From: Spirochaeta sp.
GTDB taxonomy: Bacteria; Spirochaetota; Spirochaetia; DSM-27196; Alkalispirochaetaceae
Length of the DNA: 23,078 nt
Reading direction: 5' to 3'
NCBI GenBank assembly: GCA_027859055.1
Contig: JAQIBO010000155.1
Coordinates: 1-23,078, forward strand
The notes under the pieces: generated by a model
The model's input: the letters and a program-made list of their open reading frames with translations, nothing else
What the model was told of the DNA's origin: nothing
Databases searched by the model: none
Made by a program: the position numbers and the translations under genes
In this document: positions 1-5,640 of the stretch, in pieces
Position numbering within the stretch: the first letter of the stretch is position 1
Layout: each line of letters begins with the position of its first letter

Positions 1-782
1 CCCATGACGGGAACGGCCAGTCTCGCCGCTGCCGGTGGGGGCGCGGCGGGAGGTGGGGGCAGCGCGGTCCCAGGAGTTGCGGCACCCCCCTGGGAGTCGG
101 CCGCCGGGCCGGCTGACAGGTCGGCAGACAGGTCGGCAGACCGGTCGGGCTCCTGCGTGGTGATCCGGCCGTACCTGCGAAGCCACGGCATAGCCAGCAC
201 GGCAACGACGAGATAGGCAACCCCGGTCCACCGAAAGACCTGTGACCAGGACATCCCCGCACCCATAATAGCTCGGGCCGCAACGGGGCCCGCGAAGGCG
301 CCGATGCTGAAGAACATGTGCAGGGTGCTGAGATCCCGTCCGGACCGGTTCGTGGGCACCGCTTGCCCTGGTCTGACAGCTTCCGCCCGTTCAGACTCTA
401 CCGCCCGGGCGACCGCAAAGTCTCCCGTACCGGCGTTCAGCATGACGTCCATGATCCGGATAAAGAGTCCGGTAGCGGCAAAGGTCACCAGCACAATCCC
501 GTAGCGGTGGGAGATGCCCACCGCAAAGAGGGCGATCCCCAGCAGGATAAACGAGACCACCGCCGACTTTGTATGGGACACTCGGTCCGCGATAAGCAGC
601 GCCAGAAGCGCCCCCGCAATACCTCCAACGTTCTGCATGGCACCGATAAAACCGGCCTGACCAAGGGTGAGGTCAAAGGAGGAGATCATTCCCGGCAGTG
701 TCGGTCCAATCAGGACCGCCGAAAGCCCGTACAGGAGCATCGCAGTGTTGTTGGTGAAAAGAGCTTTATCGATTTTGGTCAC
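1..782 (-). CDS. MFS transporter, N-terminal part (3' end off the window)
   Basis: This is the first roughly 260 residues of a Major Facilitator Superfamily transporter, read from a GTG at 780-782; it is open to the window edge, so the C-terminal half is missing. Hydrophobic segments lie at about residues 13-35, 43-65, 72-90, 95-112, 154-173 and 183-201, fitting the six helices of an N-terminal MFS bundle. A charged, non-hydrophobic stretch (about 121-150) separates helices 4 and 5 and is longer than usual. After helix 6 comes a Pro/Ala/Gly-rich central loop (about 205-255) with a short tandem repeat reading SADLSADLSA. No clear Shine-Dalgarno precedes the GTG; the reading frame stays open a little further upstream, and an ATG 11 bases upstream is out of frame and soon hits a stop. 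The substrate cannot be told; sugar or drug transport are both possible. Confident on family, unsure of the exact start. Confidence 0.8.
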   Translation of the reverse strand, partial: MTKIDKALFTNNTAMLLYGLSAVLIGPTLPGMISSFDLTLGQAGFIGAMQNVGGIAGALLALLIADRVSHTKSAVVSFILLGIALFAVGISHRYGIVLVTFAATGLFIRIMDVMLNAGTGDFAVARAVESERAEAVRPGQAVPTNRSGRDLSTLHMFFSIGAFAGPVAARAIMGAGMSWSQVFRWTGVAYLVVAVLAMPWLRRYGRITTQEPDRSADLSADLSAGPAADSQGGAATPGTALPPPPAAPPPAAARLAVPVM

Positions 783-977
783 GGTGGTCCATGGTACCCC
801 AAGAGGAGCGACGCCGCCACTGTATGGAGCTACGCCTGTATGGACCCACGGATACCCCCCTGTCCCGACACTATCTGACTACGGTTCAAACAGTTGAGTC
901 GGACAGTTGCCGTGGGGAGCGGGCTTACGCGCCCCGAGAGTTGCGCACTACTGTATCAGAACCAGATGTATGTGTGT

Positions 978-1006
978 TTGACACTATTAGCGCGTTACAC
1001 TATCAT
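978..1006 (+). promoter_or_regulatory. sigma70-type promoter of higBA
   Basis: TTGACA at 978-983 and TATCAT at 1001-1006 are separated by exactly 17 bases. Only 5 bases lie between the -10 box and the higB ATG at 1012, so the expected transcription start is at or within a base or two of the start codon. The rest of the 783-1011 intergenic region has short repeats and one imperfect GC-rich hairpin (about 914-937) but no gene I can support. Confidence 0.7.
981..1003 (+). repeat. Direct repeat ACACTAT x2, possible HigA operator
   Basis: ACACTAT occurs at 981-987 and 997-1003, 16 bases apart, overlapping both the -35 and -10 boxes of the higBA promoter. A third copy is at 868-874. HigA antitoxins usually repress their own promoter, so these are candidate operator half-sites. 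This is inference; the repeats are short. Confidence 0.35.
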
Positions 1007-1011
1007 TAGAC

Positions 1012-1293
1012 ATGATCAAGAGTATCCGGGGCCGGCTCACGGAGAGTATTTGGCATAGACAACGGGTAAAGGGTTTTCCCGGTGATCTGTTCAAAACCGC
1101 GAGGCGGAAACTGGGGCTCCTTGAAGATGCTATCGAGCTGAAGGATTTGCGGATCCCACCAGGAAACCGTTTGGAAGCTTTGAAGGGTGACCGTGCAGGC
1201 CAATACAGTATCCGCATCAACGATCAGTGGCGAGTCTGTTTCAGATGGGAAGAGGGAAACGCCTTTGACGTTGAAATCACTGACTACCACTGA
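1012..1293 (+). CDS. higB: HigB-type toxin (RelE/ParE fold mRNA interferase)
   Basis: A 93-residue protein of the HigB family, ribosome-dependent mRNA endonucleases that stop translation when freed from their antitoxin. The family signature is visible: an N-terminal helical part followed by ELKDLRIPPGNRLEALKGD and the C-terminal strand region YSIRINDQWRVCFRW...VEITDYH, with the basic and aromatic residues expected in the active cleft. Length is normal for HigB. The gene precedes its antitoxin, the usual order for higBA and the reverse of most toxin-antitoxin operons. The ATG has no Shine-Dalgarno and sits 5 bases after a strong -10 box, so translation is probably leaderless. The locus is more A/T-rich than its surroundings, suggesting transfer. 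No inactivating change is seen. Confidence 0.9.
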   Translation: MIKSIRGRLTESIWHRQRVKGFPGDLFKTARRKLGLLEDAIELKDLRIPPGNRLEALKGDRAGQYSIRINDQWRVCFRWEEGNAFDVEITDYH

Positions 1294-1301
1294 TCGTAGA
1301 A

Positions 1302-1619
1302 ATGGAGGTGAGCGATTTGAAACCGAATTTGATAGAGCTATCCACACCGGGCGAGGTTTTGAAAGAAGAGTTTCTTGATCCGATGGGGATAACGCCGTAT
1401 GCCCTCGCAAAGGGGATTTTTGTAGATCCTCCCAGAATAGACGCGATTATCAAGGGGCGAAGAAGGATTACCGCCGACACGGCGATCAGGTTATCCAGGT
1501 TTTTTGGAACAACGCCCGGATTCTGGCTCAATATGCAGAGCCGATATGATCTTGAAACGCTGATGGAAGAGAACGGGGAGGAGCTCGGGAAGATCAGGCA
1601 GCATCATCTGGCTTCCTGA
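1302..1619 (+). CDS. higA: HigA-type antitoxin (HTH, XRE family)
   Basis: A protein of up to 105 residues that would bind and neutralise HigB and repress the shared promoter. The HTH region runs from about PGEVLKEEFLDPMGI through ALAKGIFVDPPRIDAIIKG, followed by the HigA-typical RRRITADTAIRLSRFFGTTPGFWLNMQ. It starts 8 bases after the higB stop, so the two form an operon. Start choice: ATG at 1302 gives the longest form, but a GGAGG at 1304-1308 lies 8 bases ahead of an in-frame TTG at 1317, which would give MKPNLIELSTPGE, closer to the usual HigA N-terminus. I think TTG 1317 is at least as likely. Family identification is firm. Confidence 0.9.
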   Translation: MEVSDLKPNLIELSTPGEVLKEEFLDPMGITPYALAKGIFVDPPRIDAIIKGRRRITADTAIRLSRFFGTTPGFWLNMQSRYDLETLMEENGEELGKIRQHHLAS

Positions 1620-1711
1620 AACGTGTTCGTCCCGCCCGATTCGGTAGTGCGCCAAACACCCGTGAAGCAGTACTTCGCAGAACGGCAGTTCCGCCGAAGG
1701 CGAATATCATC

Positions 1712-1740
1712 AAAAAAACCCATCCAGCTGGACGGGTTTT
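1712..1740 (-). terminator. Rho-independent terminator behind tRNA-Asp (may serve higA too)
   Basis: On the minus strand AAAACCCGTCC and GGATGGGTTTT form an 11-bp stem (one G-U pair) around AGCT, followed by a run of seven T in total. In the plus direction the same stem has an A-C mismatch and only four T, so it is best oriented for the tRNA, with weaker use for higA. Between higA (1619) and this stem nothing else is recognisable. Confidence 0.8.
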
Positions 1741-1765
1741 CAATCAATATGCTGTATGCAAAAAA

Positions 1766-1839
1766 CGGGAGTGACGGGGATCGAACCCGCGATCTCCGGC
1801 TTGACAGGCCGGCGCGATAACCAACTTCGCTACACCCCC
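1766..1839 (-). tRNA. tRNA-Asp (anticodon GTC)
   Basis: A complete 74-nt cloverleaf can be folded by eye. The acceptor arms GGGGGTG and CACTCCC pair with one G-U, the anticodon loop is CTGTCAA with anticodon GTC, and the T-arm carries the GGTTCGATCC consensus. The discriminator base is G, as expected for tRNA-Asp. CCA is not encoded: the discriminator is followed directly by six T, so the CCA end must be added enzymatically. It has its own promoter (1884-1912) and a terminator (1712-1740), so it looks like a single-gene transcription unit. Confidence 0.95.
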
Positions 1840-1883
1840 ATAACCATTTGGCCACGTGTCGTGCTTTGTGGTTTGTACAGAGC

Positions 1884-1912
1884 GTTATACCGGCTACCCG
1901 TGATTTTGTCAA
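1884..1912 (-). promoter_or_regulatory. sigma70-type promoter of tRNA-Asp
   Basis: On the minus strand TTGACA (1912-1907) and TATAAC (1889-1884) are separated by exactly 17 bases. Predicted start is near 1877, giving a leader of about 38 nt before the tRNA. The spacer contains one arm of a perfect 12-bp inverted repeat. Confidence 0.75.
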
Positions 1913-1923
1913 CGGGTAGCCGG
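1890..1923. repeat. Perfect 12-bp inverted repeat over the tRNA-Asp promoter
   Basis: CCGGCTACCCGT at 1890-1901 is the exact reverse complement of ACGGGTAGCCGG at 1912-1923, with a 10-base loop. It lies 22 bases past the methyltransferase stop and could end that transcript, although no T-run follows. One arm fills the promoter spacer and the other abuts and overlaps by one base the -35 box, so it could equally be an operator for a dimeric protein or both. Confidence 0.7.
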
Positions 1924-1945
1924 CGTAAACTACGAGTTCTCAAAC

Positions 1946-2719
1946 TCAACGACCCAGGTCAAGCCTGTTCTCGTGGGACGTGGCATAGTCGGGACGCGTA
2001 CGGAACACAAGAACGGTTCCGGGACGATACAGCGTATTGGTGAGCGCGTAGGTGCTGCACAGCCAGTCGATCGTTGCGTCCGTCCAGAATGAAACGTGGG
2101 AGACGTCGCGCCGATACCACCAGCGGTCGAACGCATCGGTATCACCGGAAAAAATGCCGGTACGAACGGCGAGGTATCCGCCGGGGACGAGCAGTCGAAT
2201 CAGCTGCGGCAGTTCTTCACCGGGTTGGTGCAGGTGTTCCACCACTTCCAGCGCGACGATCGCGTCGTATCGTGCTGCTCCCTCCAGAACCGACTGGTCC
2301 GGCGCGTAAAACGGGTCGTAGATTGACGGTGCACAGGCGCGTTCCCGCAGGAGTTCGGCCAGAGCGGGGGTGGGGCCGCTGCCGAAATCAAGAACGCGGG
2401 CGTCGGGTTCCAGGAACGGAGAAACCGCTGTATCAAGAAACGTGTTGAGATAGTCGCGGTAGCGGGGATCGGACAGATCGTTCCGGTGTTCGTCATAACG
2501 ATCCCGCTCATCCGCAGGCGGCGGCAGATCATCCCGGTGGACCTGAATCTGACCACACGTCGGGCACTGGGTATAACGCCGATGGCGAAACGGGCCGCCC
2601 CGCCGTTCGGCGACGGTACCGCGTCCGACGCGGATTGTGCCGCTGCTCCATGGGATGGTCGCACCGCCACACATGCGACACCGGTCGGTGTCTGCGTTCG
2701 CGTGAATTGTTGACCGCAT
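1946..2719 (-). CDS. Class I SAM-dependent methyltransferase with N-terminal zinc knuckle
   Basis: A 257-residue predicted cytoplasmic methyltransferase of the Methyltransf_23 type. The N-terminus carries two CxxC pairs, Cys14/Cys17 and Cys52/Cys55, forming a probable zinc-binding module. The SAM-binding domain follows: motif I VLDFGSGPTPAL (about 109-120), the acidic residue region near SIYDPFY (132-138), and the motif YDAIVALEVVEHLHQP (151-166). Such zinc-knuckle methyltransferases act on varied small molecules or glycans, and the substrate cannot be told here. ATG at 2719 has no Shine-Dalgarno. It is divergent from the fur gene, with 25 bases between start codons and a shared A/T-rich palindrome AATATATT, so the Fur-family protein could control both genes. 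Family is sure, function unknown. Confidence 0.85.
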   Translation of the reverse strand: MRSTIHANADTDRCRMCGGATIPWSSGTIRVGRGTVAERRGGPFRHRRYTQCPTCGQIQVHRDDLPPPADERDRYDEHRNDLSDPRYRDYLNTFLDTAVSPFLEPDARVLDFGSGPTPALAELLRERACAPSIYDPFYAPDQSVLEGAARYDAIVALEVVEHLHQPGEELPQLIRLLVPGGYLAVRTGIFSGDTDAFDRWWYRRDVSHVSFWTDATIDWLCSTYALTNTLYRPGTVLVFRTRPDYATSHENRLDLGR

Positions 2720-2738
2720 CTGTTACATTTAATATATT
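2710..2738 (+). promoter_or_regulatory. sigma70-type promoter of the Fur-family gene
   Basis: TTGACC (2710-2715) and TATATT (2733-2738) are 17 bases apart. Just 6 bases separate the -10 box from the GTG start at 2745, predicting a leaderless or nearly leaderless message. The -10 lies in the palindrome AATATATT (2731-2738), a plausible site for autoregulation, although it is not a full Fur or PerR box. Confidence 0.6.
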
Positions 2739-2744
2739 TTCGCC

Positions 2745-3152
2745 GTGGGAGTAAAGATTCGCAAGAGTAAACAACGTAACCGCATTCTCGAGGTTTTGCA
2801 GTCAAGTCGTAATCACGTTACGGCCAACTGGATCTACGATGAACTGCGTCCGGAGTTTCCCAGTGTGAGTCTTGGAAACGTGTACCGGAACCTCAATATT
2901 CTTGTGGATCAGGGACTCGTCAATCGTCTTGGATTCGGAAGCAATGTGGACCTCTACGAGGCGGTGCGGGAACCGCACTACCATTTTGTGTGTGACCGGT
3001 GTGGGGCAGTTGAAGATGTCCGGGTTCCTGAGGACCTTCAGCATCGCGTGGAATCACGTATTTCCAGGGATTACGGACACGTAGTGACGAGTAAATCGGT
3101 TGAGTTTCACGGGATCTGTCGCGCGTGTCGTGCCGACGGCGTGACTATGTGA
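2745..3152 (+). CDS. Fur-family metal-dependent repressor (Fur/PerR-like)
   Basis: A 135-residue Fur-family transcription regulator, expected to bind DNA as a metal-loaded dimer. The winged-helix N-terminus contains HVTANWIYDELR and the recognition-helix region SLGNVYRNLNILVDQGLV. The metal and dimer domain has HYHFVCDRCG and a second CxxC pair, CRAC, near the C-terminus: the four-Cys structural zinc site. At the position six residues before HYH, where peroxide-sensing PerR has its key Asp, this protein has Glu, as in Fur; the His of the HVTA segment and the Asp of VEDV are kept. I therefore do not assign PerR versus Fur. The start is GTG 2745, chosen because family alignment begins at KIRKSKQRNRIL and no other start is available. 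Its last 8 bases overlap the cheB 3' end. Confidence 0.9.
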   Translation: MGVKIRKSKQRNRILEVLQSSRNHVTANWIYDELRPEFPSVSLGNVYRNLNILVDQGLVNRLGFGSNVDLYEAVREPHYHFVCDRCGAVEDVRVPEDLQHRVESRISRDYGHVVTSKSVEFHGICRACRADGVTM

Positions 3153-4266
3153 TCCGCTCCAGGAGTACCCCCGCTCGTTTTCCGATCGCATTCAAGGGCA
3201 GAATTTCCGTAGCAGCACCCATTTCTGCCGCCGCCCGGGGCATGCCGTACACAACCGAGGTTTCCTCATCCTGGACCAGCGTGATACCGCCGCGCTCCTG
3301 TACCACGCGGCACCCGTCTGCTCCGTCGCGGCCCATTCCGGTCAATAGAATTGCGATCACCCGTGAGCCGTACGCGGCGGCGGCGGTCCGAAACAGGACA
3401 TCCGCGCTGGGCCGCTGGTACTGCTCTTTTTCACCTTCCCGGAGGGCAATGCCGCCGTAGTTCACCACCAGATGTAAGCCGGAAGGGGCAACAACAAACG
3501 TATCCGCCCGCAAAGCGGTCCCGTCCTGTGCGATCTCCACGGACCGAAACGTGGTGTCACGGAGCCAACGTACAAACCCTTCGGCGAACCCGTCAGAGAT
3601 ATGCTGTACGATCGCCACCGGCGCGGCCAGCGGCGCCGGCAGATCTTCGAGGACGCGTCGGACCGCCTGGGGACCGCCGGTGGACGCCCCGATCACGATG
3701 ATCGGCGGGACGGCAGAGGGTTTCCGCAACGCCGGGGAACCGGATGCACCTGCGGGCGCAGCGCTTGGAGGTGTGGGCTCGCTGCGGTTTGTTTCACCGG
3801 TGGCCGGTTGTCGGACAGGTGCCGGTCTGTGGGTCCTGGCAGCGGTGTCATTACCGTGACGCGCAAGGGCGTGCAGGATATCGATCACCGGTGCTCGCCC
3901 GCCGGCGGTGGTAAAGCTGCGAATATCGGGCCGCCGGCGCACGGTGGTGAACCCGGCGCCGGTAAGCCGCGCTTCCTGGTCGGAGGACAGTCCGCCGACA
4001 AAGATCAGCGACGGCAGATTGCGGGCCCGCCGTAACGCGATGGCGCGGTTTTGCTGGAGCGTATCGGTCGCTTCGATATCACACACCAGCACTTCCGGAC
4101 GGAGGTTCGACGCTGGCGCGGAAGTGTTGTTACCACCGGCGGTGGGGTCTGAAAGGAGGCCTGACTCCAGGACGACGCAATCCGCGTCACTGCCGAGGGC
4201 GCCGGCGAGGAGGGTGCGCATGAGCGGAGAGCCGGTGTATATCGCGATCCGGACGGGGGCACTCAC
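3145..4266 (-). CDS. cheB: CheB-type protein-glutamate methylesterase with degenerate receiver domain
   Basis: A 373-residue CheB, the enzyme that demethylates (and deamidates) glutamates of chemoreceptors in adaptation. The C-terminal esterase domain (about 188-373) is complete: GASTGG with catalytic Ser195, QHI with His222, and GMGRDGA with Asp314. A Pro/Ala/Thr-rich linker (about 140-187) joins it to an N-terminal receiver-like domain. There the usual acidic pair after the first strand is replaced (IAIYTGS instead of VVDDS), while Asp63 in VCDIEATD remains a possible phosphoacceptor; the usual Lys at the end is also not obvious. Phosphorylation control may thus be lost or altered. Start is GTG at 4266. 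It lies 28 bases after the glgC stop on the same strand and is likely co-transcribed with it; no cheR or other che gene is in the window. Confidence 0.9.
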   Translation of the reverse strand: MSAPVRIAIYTGSPLMRTLLAGALGSDADCVVLESGLLSDPTAGGNNTSAPASNLRPEVLVCDIEATDTLQQNRAIALRRARNLPSLIFVGGLSSDQEARLTGAGFTTVRRRPDIRSFTTAGGRAPVIDILHALARHGNDTAARTHRPAPVRQPATGETNRSEPTPPSAAPAGASGSPALRKPSAVPPIIVIGASTGGPQAVRRVLEDLPAPLAAPVAIVQHISDGFAEGFVRWLRDTTFRSVEIAQDGTALRADTFVVAPSGLHLVVNYGGIALREGEKEQYQRPSADVLFRTAAAAYGSRVIAILLTGMGRDGADGCRVVQERGGITLVQDEETSVVYGMPRAAAEMGAATEILPLNAIGKRAGVLLERIT

Positions 4267-4294
4267 ATTGTGATTGTCGGCACGGTTGGCGCGG

Positions 4295-5575
4295 CTATAT
4301 CACCGTTCCCGCGGGAATCGCGGTGTTTTTGGGTACGATAATGATCCCTTCCCGGACAAAGTAACGGTCGTAGTCACCATCCGGAGGAACTCCGTCCCAA
4401 CCGATTGAACAGTCGTCACCGATGCGGGTGTTTTTGTCGATAATCGCGTGGCGAATGCGACAGTTTTTTCCGATACCGACTGACGGCAACGCTTTTCCGT
4501 CATCGGTACGTTCCGGTCCCGGTTCTTCGTAGTAGTCGGCGCCCATGCAGATAACACCGTCAAGCTGGGTCCCCGAGCGAATCACTTTCCGGATCCCGAC
4601 GACCGAGCGGTCGATCGTACTGTCGGTGATAATGCACCCGTCGGCAACGAGCGAGCGGCTGATCGTCGCTGAGTTGAATTTTGTCGGCGGCAGATCGCGG
4701 CGGTGGGTGTAAATCGGGTGGTCTTCGTCAAAGAGGTTGAACGCCGGCTGAATATCGGCGAGGGAGATACTCGTCTCGTAGAAGTTCTCGATCGTTCCGA
4801 TATCCTCCCAGAATCCGTCAAACAGAAATGCGTTGACCTCCATTTGCTCGATCATCATCGGGATCACCTCGTGACCAAAATCGGTATACGAGTTGTCCAG
4901 GGCGCGTTCAAGCGCATCGGCGTTAAATACGTAAATCCCCATCGACGCCATGAAGTCGCGCCCTTCGGAATAGTTCGGGACCGCATCGCGGGCGGCGGCG
5001 GGGATTTTCATCGCGCTGATATCCCGTTCCAGCGCCGGCTTCTCGGTGAAGTTGGTGATCCGCAGCTGTTCATCAACGGTGAGGATGCCGAAATCGACCG
5101 CTTCTTCCCGCGTGACCGGCAAGACCGCGACGCTGGCATCGGCGCCACTTTCGATGTGCTGCCGATGAAACTCCGCCAGGTCCATGCGGTAGAGCTGGTC
5201 TCCGGACAGGATCATGTAGTGGCTGGGCTTGCGGGTACGGAAGTGGACAAGGTTCTTGCGGACCGCGTCGGCGGTGCCCTCGTACCAGCCGCTGTGGGTG
5301 AATGTCTGCTCCGCCGCAAGGATTTCCACAAATCCTTTGGTAAAGCTGTCAAAGATATACGTGCTGTTGATATGCAGGTGTAATGATGCCGAATTGAACT
5401 GCGTCAGAACGTATATCTCTTTGAAATTGGCGTTGATACTGTTGGACAACGGAATATCGACAAGACGATATTTGCCGCCAAACGGCACTGCCGGTTTGGA
5501 CCGCTCCGCTGTCAGAGGATATAGTCGCGTACCCTTTCCACCGCCCATAACTACCGTCAGTACATCGTTTGCCAT
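4295..5575 (-). CDS. glgC: Glucose-1-phosphate adenylyltransferase (ADP-glucose pyrophosphorylase)
   Basis: A 426-residue enzyme making ADP-glucose from glucose-1-phosphate and ATP, the committed step of bacterial glycogen synthesis, in the cytosol. The nucleotidyltransferase domain opens with GGGKGTRLYPLT (11-22) and KPAVPFGGKYRLVDIPLSN (27-45). It continues with GTADAVRKN (100-108), the SGDQLYRMD segment (124-132) and FTEKP with the sugar-phosphate-binding Lys near 179. The C-terminal third has the hexapeptide left-handed beta-helix character (VADGCIITDSTIDRS, GKNCRIRHAIIDKNTRIGDDC). Length matches the family. It is divergent from mrfA with 65 bases between start codons, and cheB follows 28 bases downstream. 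The ATG has no Shine-Dalgarno; the promoter lies 9 bases away. The partner glgA is about 5 kb off in a different operon. Confidence 0.95.
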   Translation of the reverse strand: MANDVLTVVMGGGKGTRLYPLTAERSKPAVPFGGKYRLVDIPLSNSINANFKEIYVLTQFNSASLHLHINSTYIFDSFTKGFVEILAAEQTFTHSGWYEGTADAVRKNLVHFRTRKPSHYMILSGDQLYRMDLAEFHRQHIESGADASVAVLPVTREEAVDFGILTVDEQLRITNFTEKPALERDISAMKIPAAARDAVPNYSEGRDFMASMGIYVFNADALERALDNSYTDFGHEVIPMMIEQMEVNAFLFDGFWEDIGTIENFYETSISLADIQPAFNLFDEDHPIYTHRRDLPPTKFNSATISRSLVADGCIITDSTIDRSVVGIRKVIRSGTQLDGVICMGADYYEEPGPERTDDGKALPSVGIGKNCRIRHAIIDKNTRIGDDCSIGWDGVPPDGDYDRYFVREGIIIVPKNTAIPAGTVI

Positions 5576-5584
5576 ATGTCATGC

Positions 5585-5613
5585 AGTGTACGACCGCCGG
5601 CTGGAGCGGTCAA
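5585..5613 (-). promoter_or_regulatory. sigma70-type promoter of glgC(-cheB)
   Basis: On the minus strand TTGACC (5613-5608) and TACACT (5590-5585) are separated by 17 bases. Nine bases lie between the -10 box and the glgC ATG at 5575, so the leader should be about 0-4 nt. A weaker TACTAT at 5626-5631 with no good -35 box may serve mrfA in the other direction. Confidence 0.65.
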
Positions 5614-5640
5614 GGAAATCCGTGTTACTATGCGCGCAAG

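Noticed and set aside
1766..1839. tRNA-Asp as an integrated-element attachment site
   Set aside because: I looked for a second copy of the tRNA 3' end in 1-1700 and found none, and no integrase gene is present.
5569..5640. Longer mrfA start at 5569
   Set aside because: It would overlap the glgC start and its promoter, and the added residues do not fit the helicase family.
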